A stretch of 64,000 nt of DNA. It comes from Methylobacterium sp. 17Sr1-1. GTDB taxonomy: Bacteria > Pseudomonadota > Alphaproteobacteria > Rhizobiales > Beijerinckiaceae. The notes beneath the pieces are model-generated. The model was not told the DNA's origin, did no database searches, and worked only from the letters and a program-made list of their open reading frames with translations. Below, one piece after another: positions 33,913 through 44,744 of the stretch. How positions within the stretch are numbered: the stretch's first letter is position 1; every line of letters starts with the position of its first letter. Where the stretch lies: NCBI RefSeq assembly GCF_003173775.1, contig NZ_CP029552.1, forward strand, positions 1,148,501 through 1,212,500, read 5' to 3'. The position numbers and the translations under genes are program-made.

Positions 33913-35574
33913 ATGCGGCGCGGCATCACGCGGGAGGCGGGGCTCACCCTGACCGTCCTCATCGTCACCTCTCTCACCGTCCCCTGCCTCACGCGGCCGG
34001 CGCTCGCCGGACCGTCCGCCTGCGGCGACCTCGCGCGGCTCGACCGGCCGGACCTGCGCATCACCCGGGCGGAGGCCGTGCCCGCCGGCACGCTGCCGGC
34101 CGACAACCCGGCCCGCGCCGCGCTCACCGGCGCCGCCCGGGCGAAGGCGGCCCTGCCGGCCCACTGCCTCGTCGAGGGCACGATCGATCCGCGGACCGGG
34201 GCAGGGGGCGTCGCCTACGGCATCGGCTTCCAGCTGCGCTTGCCGGAGGCGTGGAACGGCCGCTTCCTGTTCCAGGGCGGCGGCGGGCTCGACGGGGTGG
34301 TCGGCGAGGCGCTCGGTGCGATTCCGGTCTCCGGCGCGACGGCGCCGCCGGCGCTGCTGCGCGGCTACGCCGTCGCCTCGACCGATTCGGGCCATCGCGG
34401 CCGGGACAGCTCTGATGCGTCCTTCGGCCTCGACCAGCAGGCGCGGATCGACTTCGCCTACCGGGCGGTCGGCGAGGTCGCCCGGGAGGCGCGGGCGCTG
34501 ATCGGAGCCCGCTACGGCCGGCCCCCGGCGCATGCCTACTTCATGGGCTGCTCCAACGGCGGCCGCTCCGCCCTGATGGCGGCGACCCGGTTCCCCACCG
34601 CCTTCGACGGCGTCGTCGCCGGCGCCCCGGCCTTCCGCCTGACCCGGGCGGCCCTCGGCCAGATCTGGGACACGCAAGCCTTCCTCGCCGCCGCGCCGAA
34701 GGATCAAGACGGCAGGCCGATCCTCGCCGAAGCGTTCAGCGAGGCGGATCTCGCCCTCGTGGCGCAATCCGTCCTCAAGGCCTGCGACGCCGCCGACGGG
34801 CTCGCCGACGGCGCGGTCGAGGCGGTGTCCTCCTGCCGCTTCGATCCCGCGAGCCTCGCCTGCCCCGGCGACAAGACCGCGACCTGCCTCGGCGAGCGCC
34901 AGGTCGAGGCCCTGCGGCGGTCCTTCCGCGGCGCCGAGGACGGCAAGGGACAGCCGGTCTATTCTTCCTGGCCCTGGGATCCGGGCCTCGCGGCGCCGGG
35001 CTGGCGGGCCTGGAAGCTCGGCACCGCGAAGACCGCGACGCCGAACGCCCGCAACGCGACGCTGGGGCCGGCCGCGATCGCCAACTACTTCCTGACGCCG
35101 CCGGATCCGGGCTTCGACGCGCTCCGCTTCGACTTCGACCGCGACACGCCGCGCACCGCCGAGACCGCCGCCCTCAACGACCCGACCGGCACCTTCCTGT
35201 CGACCTTCACCGCTCGTGGCGGCCGTCTCCTGGTCTACCAGGGCGTCGCCGACCCGGTCTTCTCCGCCCGCGACCTCGTCGCGCATTGGCAGGATCTCGC
35301 CCGTACCAATGGCGGGGCGGCGTTCTCGGAGGTGGCGCGCCTGTTCCTGGTGCCGGGCATGACCCATTGCGGCGGCGGACCGGCCCTCGACGATTTCGAC
35401 CCGCTCACCGCCATCGAAGGGTGGGTCGAGCGCGGCCAGGCGCCCGACCGGCTGCTCGCCCGCGGCACCGCTTTCCCGGGCCGCACCCGGCCGCTCTGCC
35501 CATTCCCGCAGGAGGCGCGCTACCAGGGCGGAGAGACGGAGCGGGCGGAGAGTTTTGCCTGCCAGGCGCCGTGA
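33913..35574 (+). CDS. Tannase/feruloyl esterase family hydrolase
   Basis: A 553-residue exported alpha/beta hydrolase. The signal peptide covers about residues 1-35 (ending RPALAGPSA). The nucleophile Ser is in FMGCSNGGRSALMAA, flanked by the Cys typical of this family, and the acid and His regions are in VYQGVADPVFSARD and LFLVPGMTHCGGGP. It cleaves gallate, ferulate or other aromatic esters outside the cytoplasm. The ATG at 33913 places the signal peptide correctly. Confidence 0.88.
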   Translation: MRRGITREAGLTLTVLIVTSLTVPCLTRPALAGPSACGDLARLDRPDLRITRAEAVPAGTLPADNPARAALTGAARAKAALPAHCLVEGTIDPRTGAGGVAYGIGFQLRLPEAWNGRFLFQGGGGLDGVVGEALGAIPVSGATAPPALLRGYAVASTDSGHRGRDSSDASFGLDQQARIDFAYRAVGEVAREARALIGARYGRPPAHAYFMGCSNGGRSALMAATRFPTAFDGVVAGAPAFRLTRAALGQIWDTQAFLAAAPKDQDGRPILAEAFSEADLALVAQSVLKACDAADGLADGAVEAVSSCRFDPASLACPGDKTATCLGERQVEALRRSFRGAEDGKGQPVYSSWPWDPGLAAPGWRAWKLGTAKTATPNARNATLGPAAIANYFLTPPDPGFDALRFDFDRDTPRTAETAALNDPTGTFLSTFTARGGRLLVYQGVADPVFSARDLVAHWQDLARTNGGAAFSEVARLFLVPGMTHCGGGPALDDFDPLTAIEGWVERGQAPDRLLARGTAFPGRTRPLCPFPQEARYQGGETERAESFACQAP

Positions 35575-35728
35575 GTCGGCCCGATCAAGCCTGCGCGAGG
35601 TGACGGTCCCGCGGCGCCCACCGCCCTGCGTCGTCGCGCCAACCTTGCCTTGCGGTGCGGAAGGGATCCACACTCGCGGATCCCCCGACAGGAGCCGCAG
35701 GCTCCGCGGATGATGACGAGGACCCCGC
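35575..35728. other. Gap with two short inverted repeats upstream of the MoxR locus
   Basis: GGGATCC (35663-35669) pairs with GGATCCC (35678-35684), and GGAGCC (35691-35696) pairs with GGCTCC (35700-35705). They may form hairpins in the leader of the MoxR transcript or end the tannase transcript. No T-run follows. Confidence 0.4.
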
Positions 35729-36739
<1,011 letters not shown>

Positions 36740-36743
36740 CCCG

Positions 36744-37658
36744 GTGGCCTCGACGCGCGTCCTCGACGCCTCGGCCCGCGCCCCCGGCCGGCGCGAGACC
36801 GAGACCGCCCTCTCGCTCGCCGAGCGGATGCCACGCCTGATCCTGGAGGCCCGCCGGGTCGCCGCGACCCTGGCGCACGGCCTGCACGGCCGCCGCCGCG
36901 CCGGCCCGGGCGAGAGTTTTTGGCAGTTCCGCCCCTTCGTCGCCGGAGAGGCGGCGAGCCGGATCGATTGGCGCCGCTCAGCCCGGGACGACCGGCTCTA
37001 CGTCCGCGAGCGCGAGTGGGAGGCCGCCCACACCGTCTGGCTGTGGGTCGACCGCTCGGCCTCGATGGGGTTCGGCTCGGGCCTCGCGCAGGCGCCGAAG
37101 ATCGAGCGGGCCCTGGTGCTCGCGCTGGCGCTCGGAGACACCTTCGTCGAAGCCGGCGAGCGGGTCGGGCTGCTCGGCCTGTCGCGGCCGCAGGCCGCCC
37201 GCACCATCGTCGAGCGGATGGCCGAGACGCTGTCGGCCGACACGTCCGGCCTCGACGAGGACCTGCCGCCGCGCGCGCCCGTCGGGCGCTTCGACGAGGC
37301 GGTGCTGATCGGCGATTTCCTCTCGCCCCCCGACCAGGTGCGGGCCTCGGTCGCGGCGATCGCGGCGGCCGGCAGCCGCGGCCACCTCGTGATGGTGGTC
37401 GATCCGGTCGAGGAGACGTTTCCGTTCTCCGGCCAGGCCGAATTGCACGATCTCGAAGCCGGCCTGTCGCTCCGGGTCGGCGATGCTGCGGCCTGGGGCG
37501 ATGCCTATCGCCGGCGGATCCGCGCCCATCGCGACGCGTTGGCGGAGATCGTCCGGGCCCAGGGCTGGACGCTGACGCTGCACCGCACCGACCGGCCGGC
37601 GAGCGAGGCCGCACTCCGCCTCGTCACCCTGGTCGCCGCCGCCCGCGGCGCGGGCTGA
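36744..37658 (+). CDS. DUF58 domain-containing protein
   Basis: A 304-residue protein with the DUF58 signature FRPFVAGEAASRIDWRRSAR and the following LWVDRSASMGFGSG, a VWA-like metal-binding DxSxS motif. It begins with a GTG 5 bases after the MoxR stop. DUF58 proteins usually partner MoxR ATPases as the presumed substrate-recruiting component. Confidence 0.93.
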   Translation: MASTRVLDASARAPGRRETETALSLAERMPRLILEARRVAATLAHGLHGRRRAGPGESFWQFRPFVAGEAASRIDWRRSARDDRLYVREREWEAAHTVWLWVDRSASMGFGSGLAQAPKIERALVLALALGDTFVEAGERVGLLGLSRPQAARTIVERMAETLSADTSGLDEDLPPRAPVGRFDEAVLIGDFLSPPDQVRASVAAIAAAGSRGHLVMVVDPVEETFPFSGQAELHDLEAGLSLRVGDAAAWGDAYRRRIRAHRDALAEIVRAQGWTLTLHRTDRPASEAALRLVTLVAAARGAG

Positions 37659-37669
37659 GGACGCACCTG

Positions 37670-39343
37670 ATGTTCGGACTGCCCCTCAGCTTCGCCGCCC
37701 CCGCCGCCCTCGCAGCGCTGATCGTCCTGCCGGCCCTGTGGTACCTGCTCCGGGTGACGCCGCCGCGGCCGCGCCGCATCGATTTTCCGCCCTTGCGCAT
37801 CCTCGCCGACCTGCTGCCGGAGCGCGAGACCCCGGCGCGCACCCCGCCCTGGCTGCTGGCGCTCCGCCTCCTCGCCGCCGCCTGCCTGATCCTGGCGGTG
37901 TCGGGGCCGGTCTGGAACCCGGCGCAGCAGGGCGCGGGCGACGGGCGCAACCCCCTGGTTCTGATCCTCGACAACGGCTTCACCGCCGCGCAGGACTGGC
38001 GCGACCGGGTCCGCGTCGCCACCGCCGAGGTCGAGGCGGCTGCGCGCGCCGGGCGGCCGGTGGCGCTGCTTCCCACCGCCTCAAGCCCCGTGGCCCTGGA
38101 GGCCACCGGCCCCGGCCCGGCCCTGGAGCGCCTGCGCGCCATCGAGCCGCTGCCGCACCTCACCGACCGGTCGTCGCATCTCGCCACGCTCTCCGCCTTC
38201 CTTGAGCGCTCCCCAGGCTCGGCCGTGGTCTGGATCCATGACGGCGTCGCGGGGCCCGACGGCGACGCCTTCCCGGCGGGTCTCGCCCAGGCCGCCGCCC
38301 GCGGCCGCGCCGACGTCACCGTGCTCAAGGCCGAGCGTCCGCCGGCTTTGGGCCTCGCCGGCCCCGATTCCTCCGGCGGCCAGCTCGGGGTGAGCGTGGT
38401 GCGGGCCGCCGCCAACGGCCGCGATGCCGGCACCGTGCGCGCCCTCGATGCCAAGGGCCTGCCGCTGGCCGAGACGAATTTCGCCTTCCCGGGCGAGGCC
38501 ACCGCGACGGAGGTCCGCTTCGACCTGCCGGTGGAATTGCGCAACACCATCGCGCGGTTCGAGGTCGCCGGCGAGCACTCGGCCGGCGCGGTCGTGCTCG
38601 CCGACGAGCGCGGCCGGCGCCGCCGGGTCGGCCTCGTCTTCGGCGGCACCAGTGACCAGGCGCAGCCGCTGCTCTCGCCGACCTACTACCTGTCGCGGGC
38701 GCTCACCCCCTTCGCCGACGTGCAGGAGCCCCGGGCGGGGCGCGGCGTCGCCGAGTCGATCGGCCAGATGCTCGATGCGCAGGCCTCCGTCCTGGTGCTC
38801 GCCGATGTCGGCGCCCTCGATCCCGCCACCCTGGAGCGGGTCTCCGCCTTCGTCGACAAGGGCGGCCTGCTCCTGCGCTTTGCCGGTCCCCGGCTCGCCG
38901 CCGGCAGCGACGACCTGGTGCCGGTGCGGCTGCGCCGGGGCGGGCGGACGCTGGGCGGCACCCTGTCCTGGGACAGCCCGCGGACGCTCGCGCCCTTCGC
39001 GCCCGAGAGCCCCTTCGCGGGTCTGACACCGCCGGCCGATATCGGCGTGCGGCGCCAGATCCTCGCCGAGCCGGACGGCGAGCTCGCCCGGCGCACCTGG
39101 GCCGCCCTGCAGGACGGCACCCCGATCGTCACCGCCGCCAAGCGGGGGAGGGCATGGTGGTCCTGGTTCACGTCACCGCCGACACCACCTGGTCGAACCT
39201 GCCGCTCTCGGGCCTGTTCGTCACCATGCTGCGCCGGGTCGTCGCGCTCGCCGGCACCACCCCGCCGAACACCGGCGCCGCGCCGGGCTCAGCCCCGCCT
39301 GTCCTCGCCCCGCGCCTCACCCTCGACGGGTTCGGCGCGCTGA
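37670..39343 (+). CDS. BatA/DUF4159-family membrane protein, N-terminal part (frameshifted)
   Basis: The first two thirds of a large membrane protein. It has an N-terminal BatA-type segment with two membrane helices (about 5-25 and 60-78) and PPRPRRIDFPPLRILADLLP, then a soluble VWA-like region. The correct frame holds to about residue 493 (DGTPIVTAAKRG); after the five-G run at 39144-39148 it shifts into Pro/Arg-rich nonsense ending at 39343. One additional G would restore KRGEGMVVLVHVTADTTW and join it to the next segment, giving a protein of about 940 residues, normal for the family. It is a true mutation or a sequencing/assembly error. Confidence 0.85.
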   Translation: MFGLPLSFAAPAALAALIVLPALWYLLRVTPPRPRRIDFPPLRILADLLPERETPARTPPWLLALRLLAAACLILAVSGPVWNPAQQGAGDGRNPLVLILDNGFTAAQDWRDRVRVATAEVEAAARAGRPVALLPTASSPVALEATGPGPALERLRAIEPLPHLTDRSSHLATLSAFLERSPGSAVVWIHDGVAGPDGDAFPAGLAQAAARGRADVTVLKAERPPALGLAGPDSSGGQLGVSVVRAAANGRDAGTVRALDAKGLPLAETNFAFPGEATATEVRFDLPVELRNTIARFEVAGEHSAGAVVLADERGRRRRVGLVFGGTSDQAQPLLSPTYYLSRALTPFADVQEPRAGRGVAESIGQMLDAQASVLVLADVGALDPATLERVSAFVDKGGLLLRFAGPRLAAGSDDLVPVRLRRGGRTLGGTLSWDSPRTLAPFAPESPFAGLTPPADIGVRRQILAEPDGELARRTWAALQDGTPIVTAAKRGRAWWSWFTSPPTPPGRTCRSRACSSPCCAGSSRSPAPPRRTPAPRRAQPRLSSPRASPSTGSAR

Positions 39344-40491
39344 AAGGTCCCCCGGCCACCGCGCGCGCCGTGCCGGCGACCTGGACCGAGCGCGCGACGC
39401 CGGAGCATCCGCCAGGCTATTACGGCCCGGCCGATGGCGGCCTCGCGGTCAACGCGCTGACCGTGGAGGACCGGCTGAAGCCCCTCGACCTCAAGGCGCT
39501 CGCCGGCGCCCGCTTCGGCGGCCTGGAGGAGGCGCGCACCCGCGACCTGCGCGGGCCGTTCTTCCTCACCGCCCTGCTGCTCTTCGCCCTCGACACCCTG
39601 GCGAGCCTGTGGCTCGGCGGCTTCCTCGGGCTGATGGCGGCGCGGCTGCGCCGCCGGCCGGCCGCGGCGGCGCTGATCCTCTGCGTTCTGATCCTGGGTG
39701 CCGCGCCGGAGATGGCGAGGGCCGCCGAGCCCGTCGCCAACCGGCCGAACGGCATCGAATCGGCCCTCGTCACCCGCATCGCCTTCGTGGTCACCGGGGA
39801 CGCCACCGTCGACGAGACCAGCCGGGCGGGCCTTGCCGGCCTGACCCAGATGCTGGCGAGCCGCACGGCCCTCGAACCCGGCGAGCCCGCCGGCATCGAC
39901 CCGGCCCGGGACGAGCTCGCCTTCTACCCGCTGATCTACTGGCCGATCGTGCCGAGCCGGCCGATGCCGGGCGAGGCGGCGATCCGGCGGATCGACGCCT
40001 TCATGAAGAACGGCGGCACGGTGATCTTCGACACCCGCGACGCGATGACGGCCCGCCCCGGCGGTCCTCCCACGCCCGAAGCCCTCTATCTCCAGCGCAT
40101 GCTGGCGACCCTCGAGGTGCCGGAGCTGGAGCCGGTTCCCCGCGACCACGTGCTGACCAAGGCGTTCTACCTCGTCGACGGCTTTCCCGGCCGCTACGCC
40201 ACCGGCCAGACCTGGGTCGAGGCGCTGCCGCCGGCGGGCGAGGGGGGCGAGCGCCGTCCGGCCCGGGCCGGCGACGGCGTCTCGCCGATCGTCATCACGG
40301 GCAACGACCTCGCCTCGGCCTGGGCGATCGGACGGCGCGGCGAGGCGCTCTATCCCCTCGTCGGCGGCGACCCGCGCCAGCGCGAGATGGCGTTCCGCGG
40401 CGGCGTCAACCTCGTGATGTACGCGCTCACCGGCAACTACAAGGCGGATCAGGTCCACGTGCCGGCGCTGCTGGAGAGATTGGGGCAGTGA
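39154..40491 (+). CDS. DUF4159 domain protein, C-terminal part (frameshifted)
   Basis: The remainder of the preceding gene in the +1-shifted frame. It contains WSNLPLSGLFVTMLRRVVAL, a membrane pair (about residues 136-160 and 170-190) and the DUF4159 domain (LAFYPLIYWPIVPSRPMPGE, GGTVIFDTRD, GNDLASAWA). On its own it would lack a signal or anchor at the start, and its ATG is an internal Met of the full-length family. I regard it as the same gene as the entry at 37670. Confidence 0.85.
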   Translation: MVVLVHVTADTTWSNLPLSGLFVTMLRRVVALAGTTPPNTGAAPGSAPPVLAPRLTLDGFGALKGPPATARAVPATWTERATPEHPPGYYGPADGGLAVNALTVEDRLKPLDLKALAGARFGGLEEARTRDLRGPFFLTALLLFALDTLASLWLGGFLGLMAARLRRRPAAAALILCVLILGAAPEMARAAEPVANRPNGIESALVTRIAFVVTGDATVDETSRAGLAGLTQMLASRTALEPGEPAGIDPARDELAFYPLIYWPIVPSRPMPGEAAIRRIDAFMKNGGTVIFDTRDAMTARPGGPPTPEALYLQRMLATLEVPELEPVPRDHVLTKAFYLVDGFPGRYATGQTWVEALPPAGEGGERRPARAGDGVSPIVITGNDLASAWAIGRRGEALYPLVGGDPRQREMAFRGGVNLVMYALTGNYKADQVHVPALLERLGQ

Positions 40492-40519
40492 AGCACAGCG
40501 TCACCGAACGGTACTCCTC

Positions 40520-42598
40520 ATGCTGAGCCTCAGCCTCGCCCCCCTCGTCCCCGTCCCGGTCCTCTGGGCCCTCGGCGCGCTCGCCGCGATCCTCGCCGTC
40601 GTCGCGTTCCTCGCCCGCGGGCCGGTGGCGCTGCTGCGCGTCCTCGTCCTCGCCCTGGTGCTGCTCGCGCTCGCCAACCCCTCGCTGGTCCAGGAGGAGC
40701 GCGAGCCGGTCAAGGACGTGGTCGCCGTCGTCGTCGACCGGTCGGGCTCGCAAGGGCTCGGCGACCGGCCGGCGATGACCGACCGGGTGAGGGCCGAGCT
40801 GGAGCGGCGCCTCGGCACGCTCAACCAGATCGAGCCGCGCTTCGTCGACGTGCCGGAATCCGGTGGCGACGAGGGCACGCGGCTGTTCACGGCGCTCGCA
40901 GGCGCGCTCGCCGACGTGCCACCGGACCGCCTCGCCGGCGTGGTCATGCTCACCGACGGCGTCGTCCACGACATCCCGGCGAACCTCGCCTCGGCGAGCT
41001 TCAAGGCGCCGCTCCACGTGCTGGTCACCGGCCGGCCCGACGAGCGCGACCGGCAGATCCGCCTGATCGAGGCGCCGCGCTTCGGCATCGTCGGGCGCGA
41101 CCAGACCATCCGCGCCGAGGTGATGGAGCGCGGCGGCAGCGGCACGGCGGTGGTCACCGTGCGCCGCGACGGCGAGGAGGTGGTGCGCCAGTCGGTCCGT
41201 ACCGGCCAGCCGTTCAACCTGACGCTGCGGGTGGAGCATGGCGGGCCGAACGTCGTCGAGATCGAGGCCGAGGCGTTGCCGGGCGAGCTCACCACCGCCA
41301 ACAACCGCGCGGTGCTGCCGATCGAGGGCATCCGGGAGAAGCTGCGGGTGCTGCTCGTCTCCGGCGAGCCCCATGCCGGCGAGCGCACCTGGCGCAACCT
41401 GCTCAAGTCCGACGCCAACGTCGACCTCGTCCACTTCACCATCCTGCGCCCGCCGGAGAAGCAGGACGGCACCCCGATCTCCGAACTCTCGCTGATCGCC
41501 TTCCCGACCCGCGAACTCTTTCAGCAGAAGATCAAGGATTTCGACCTCATCATCTTCGACCGCTACGCCAACCAGAGCGTGCTGCCGTCGAGCTACTTCG
41601 ACAACATCGTGCGCTACGTGCGCGAGGGTGGGGCGCTCCTGATCGCCGCCGGGCCGGAATTCGCCTCGGCCGCAAGCCTGGCACGCACGCGCCTCGCCGC
41701 CATCCTGCCGGGCGAGCCGAACGGCCGGGTGGTCGAGCGGCCCTTCAAGGCGGCGCTGACGAATAGCGGCCAGCGCCATCCGGTCACCCGCGACCTGCCG
41801 GGCTCGGACGCCTCGCCCCCGGCCTGGGGCGACTGGCTGCGGCTCATCGGCGCCGAGGTCCGCCCCGGCATCACCCCGATCATGGCCGGCGCGGATTCGC
41901 TCCCGCTCCTCGCCTTGTCGCGCGAGGAGAAGGGCCGGGTCGCGCTCCTCCTCTCCGACCATGCCTGGCTCTGGGCCCGCGGCTACCAGGAGGGCGGGCC
42001 GCATCTCGACCTGCTGCGCCGCCTCGGCCACTGGCTGATGAAGGAGCCGGCCCTGGAGGAGGAGGCTTTGCGGGCCTCGGCGACCGGTCATGGTCGCGAG
42101 GTCCGGGTCGAGCGCCAGACCATGGGCGACAATGCCGAGCCCGTCACCGTGACGGCGCCGAGCGGCAAGGCCCGCACCCTGACGCTGAACCCCGACAAGC
42201 CGGGCCTGTTCGCCGCCACCTTCGAGGCCGACGAGCTCGGCCTGCACACCCTGCGGGCCGGCACTCTCATCGCCTTTGTCAGCGTCGGCCCGGCCAATCC
42301 GCGCGAGCTCGTCGACGTGTTCAGCGACACCGAGCGCCTGCGCCCCATCGCCGACGCCACCGGCGGCTCGGTCCGCCGCCTCGCCGAGGCGGGCGGCGGC
42401 ATCGCGATCCCGCGTCTCCAGATCGCCCGTTCCGGCCGCTTGGCCGGCTCCGACTGGATCGGCTTCCGCCCGAGCGACAGCGCGGTGGTGCGGGGCGTCT
42501 CGGTCTACCCGCTGGGTCTGGGCCTCGCGGCGCTGGCGGCTTTGGCGGCGGCCGTGCTGGCGATGTGGCTGGTGGAGGGGCGGCGCGGGCGGGTGTGA
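40520..42598 (+). CDS. Large membrane protein with VWA/glutamine amidotransferase-like fold
   Basis: A 692-residue protein. Two N-terminal membrane segments (about 10-30 and 36-54) are followed by a VWA-like domain (VVAVVVDRSGSQGLGDRPAM), an Ig-like stretch, a class I amidotransferase-like domain without catalytic Cys (DLIIFDRYANQSVLPSSYFD, GGALLIAAGPEF) and a C-terminal membrane helix (about 665-685). It closes the MoxR locus. Such proteins are thought to assemble with the BatA/DUF4159 protein in the inner membrane; no precise function is known. Confidence 0.85.
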   Translation: MLSLSLAPLVPVPVLWALGALAAILAVVAFLARGPVALLRVLVLALVLLALANPSLVQEEREPVKDVVAVVVDRSGSQGLGDRPAMTDRVRAELERRLGTLNQIEPRFVDVPESGGDEGTRLFTALAGALADVPPDRLAGVVMLTDGVVHDIPANLASASFKAPLHVLVTGRPDERDRQIRLIEAPRFGIVGRDQTIRAEVMERGGSGTAVVTVRRDGEEVVRQSVRTGQPFNLTLRVEHGGPNVVEIEAEALPGELTTANNRAVLPIEGIREKLRVLLVSGEPHAGERTWRNLLKSDANVDLVHFTILRPPEKQDGTPISELSLIAFPTRELFQQKIKDFDLIIFDRYANQSVLPSSYFDNIVRYVREGGALLIAAGPEFASAASLARTRLAAILPGEPNGRVVERPFKAALTNSGQRHPVTRDLPGSDASPPAWGDWLRLIGAEVRPGITPIMAGADSLPLLALSREEKGRVALLLSDHAWLWARGYQEGGPHLDLLRRLGHWLMKEPALEEEALRASATGHGREVRVERQTMGDNAEPVTVTAPSGKARTLTLNPDKPGLFAATFEADELGLHTLRAGTLIAFVSVGPANPRELVDVFSDTERLRPIADATGGSVRRLAEAGGGIAIPRLQIARSGRLAGSDWIGFRPSDSAVVRGVSVYPLGLGLAALAALAAAVLAMWLVEGRRGRV

Positions 42599-42663
42599 GG
42601 GATGTGGGCGGCTCGTATGACCGGTCACGGCGTGCGAACGATCACGGCCCCGACACCCTCCGG

Positions 42664-42802
42664 GTCATCCCGCGGCTCGACGAAGTCGAGAACCCGGGAT
42701 CCCTCACCGCTTGGCGCTGCCGAACATGGCGACCGGCCTTCCGCCTCACTGGATCGTCAGCGCTTCTGGACCCCGGGTTCCCCTGCGCGGCCCCGGGATG
42801 GC
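42664..42802. repeat. 140-bp palindromic repeat, copy C (more diverged)
   Basis: The left arm GTCATCCCGCGGCTCGACGA with GAGAACCCGGGATCC and the right arm GACCCCGGGTTCCCCTG with GGCCCCGGGATGGC match copies A and B. The centre has diverged. The gap 42599-42821 holds no gene. Confidence 0.75.
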
Positions 42803-42821
42803 ATCGAGGGTTGCATGTCGG

Positions 42822-43754
42822 TCAGCTCGCCCCGTCCCACATCCCCGCCTCGACCCCGGCCATCGCCGCTCCCGGCGTCAGCCACTCCCACTCCGCCCCC
42901 GCCTGGTGCCGAAACCACGTCACCTGCCGCTTGGCGTAGCGCCGCGTATCCGCCTGTCCCCGGGCCACCGCTTCGTCGTAGGAGAGCGTCCCGCGCAAGT
43001 GAGCGATCAGCCCCGGCACACCGTGGGCGCGCATCACCGGCAGCATCGGGTCGAGGTCGCGGGCGGCGAGCGCCCGCACCTCGTCGAGGGCGCCCGCCGC
43101 CATCATGGCGAGGAAGCGGGCATCGATCCGGGCCCGCAACACCTCCCGGTCCGGAGTCAGAAACAGCTTGCGACAGGCAAGGCCGGCGATCGGGCCGGGC
43201 CGGCGCGCATGGTGGTAGGTAGCGATCGGCCGCCCGGTGGCGGTCAGCACTTCGAGCGCACGGAGCACCCGCAGGCGGTCGTTGGGATCGAGGCGGGCGG
43301 CGCCGTCGGGATCGCGGCGGGCGAGAGCGGCGTGCAGGTCGGGCGTGTCGCGCCCCTCGGCATCGGCCCGGATCGCGGCGCGGATGTCGTCCGGCACCGG
43401 TGGAATCTCCGAGAGCCCGTCGGTCAATCCCATGAAGTAGAGGCCCGTTCCCCCGACGACGATCGGCAGGCGGCCCGCCGCCCAGGCTTCCGCCAGGACG
43501 CGGCCCGCCTCCGCGAGGTAATGGCCGACGGAGAAATTCACCGCGCCGTCCACGGTGCCGTAGAGGCGGTGCGGCGCCTGCATTTCCTCCTCGGGTGCCG
43601 GCCGCGCCGTGAGCCGGTGGAGGTCGCGATAGACCTGCATCGAATCGGCGTTGATCACCACGCCGCCGTGCCGGCGCGCCAGGGCCAGCGCCAGGGCCGA
43701 CTTGCCCGAGGCGGTCGGCCCTGCGATGAGGATCGCCCGAACCCGCCCGTCCAT
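42822..43754 (-). CDS. miaA: tRNA dimethylallyltransferase
   Basis: A 310-residue enzyme adding a dimethylallyl group to A37 of tRNAs reading UNN codons. The P-loop [15 protein letters not shown], the substrate motif [29 protein letters not shown] and the C-terminal [14 protein letters not shown] are all present. ATG at 43754 gives the usual N-terminus. It is divergent from serB with 57 bases between the start codons. Confidence 0.96.
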   Translation of the reverse strand: MDGRVRAILIAGPTASGKSALALALARRHGGVVINADSMQVYRDLHRLTARPAPEEEMQAPHRLYGTVDGAVNFSVGHYLAEAGRVLAEAWAAGRLPIVVGGTGLYFMGLTDGLSEIPPVPDDIRAAIRADAEGRDTPDLHAALARRDPDGAARLDPNDRLRVLRALEVLTATGRPIATYHHARRPGPIAGLACRKLFLTPDREVLRARIDARFLAMMAAGALDEVRALAARDLDPMLPVMRAHGVPGLIAHLRGTLSYDEAVARGQADTRRYAKRQVTWFRHQAGAEWEWLTPGAAMAGVEAGMWDGAS

Positions 43755-43811
43755 GCCTGCCCCTCTCGCGCGCGGCCGGGACGCCACCGACGACGAGCCC
43801 GAGCTTCTCCA

Positions 43812-44708
43812 ATGACCTTGGTCGCGACCCTGATAGCAAACCCGGAGCGCCCCGCCATCACCGACGCGGTGCTGGCCGAAGCCCGGCGGGTGCTGGCGAC
43901 CGAGCATCAACCGCGCATCCTGCACGGCGAGGTCGCGGCGGAAATGCTGGTCGAGGGGCCGCCCGCTGCGGCGCCTGCCCTGGCCGAGCGCCTGCGCGCG
44001 GCGCTCGCCGGTGAGCCGATCGACGTCGCGGTTCAGGTCATGAGCGCGCACCGGCGCAAGCGGCTGTTTCTCGCCGACATGGATTCGACCATGATCGGCC
44101 AGGAATGCATCGACGAGCTCGCCGATCAGGTCGGTCTCAAGACCCATGTCGCGGCGATCACCGAGCGGGCGATGCGGGGCGAGATCGCCTTCGAGCCGGC
44201 TCTGCGCGAGCGCGTCGCCCTGCTCAAGGGCTTGGCGGTGAGCGCCATCGACGAGGTGATCGCGGAGCGCATCACCCTGACGCCGGGCGGGCGCACCCTG
44301 GTGCGCACCCTCAAGGCCCATGGCGCCTACACGGCGCTGGTGTCCGGCGGCTTCACCCTGTTCACCGGGCCGGTGGCGGAAAAGATCGGGTTCGACGAGC
44401 ACCGCTCGAACCGCCTCGAGACCGAGGGCGACCGGCTCGCCGGCACCGTCGCCGAGCCGATCGTCGGGCGCGACGCCAAGCGCGCGGCCCTGATCGAGTT
44501 GCGCACCCGCCTCGGCCTCGACCCGGCCGAGACCCTGGCGGTCGGCGACGGCGCCAACGACCTGGCGATGCTGGAGGAGGCGGGCCTGGGCGTGGCATTC
44601 CGGGCGAAGCCCGCGGTCGCCGCCGCCGCCCATGCCCGCATCGACCACGGTGACCTCACCGGGCTCCTCTATCTCCAGGGCTTCGCGGCCGCCGAATTCG
44701 TCGAATAG
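43812..44708 (+). CDS. serB: Phosphoserine phosphatase
   Basis: A 298-residue HAD phosphatase completing serine biosynthesis. Motif I is [17 protein letters not shown] (catalytic Asp), motif II is ALVSGGFT, and motif IV is [10 protein letters not shown]. The N-terminal 85 residues form the usual ACT-like region. ATG at 43812 is used. The miaA-serB divergent pair is common in rhizobia. Confidence 0.95.
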   Translation: MTLVATLIANPERPAITDAVLAEARRVLATEHQPRILHGEVAAEMLVEGPPAAAPALAERLRAALAGEPIDVAVQVMSAHRRKRLFLADMDSTMIGQECIDELADQVGLKTHVAAITERAMRGEIAFEPALRERVALLKGLAVSAIDEVIAERITLTPGGRTLVRTLKAHGAYTALVSGGFTLFTGPVAEKIGFDEHRSNRLETEGDRLAGTVAEPIVGRDAKRAALIELRTRLGLDPAETLAVGDGANDLAMLEEAGLGVAFRAKPAVAAAAHARIDHGDLTGLLYLQGFAAAEFVE

Positions 44709-44744
44709 GTTGCGTTCCGGCCCTGCACCGCTACACGACACCGG

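Noticed and set aside
40427..42628. A very long open frame on the minus strand opposite the VWA-like gene, and similar ones opposite other genes (28293-30713, 33601-36261, 47021-48865)
   Set aside because: These are Arg/Gly/His/Pro/Asp-rich translations of the complementary strand of clear genes, caused by the high GC content. They have no domains or start signals.
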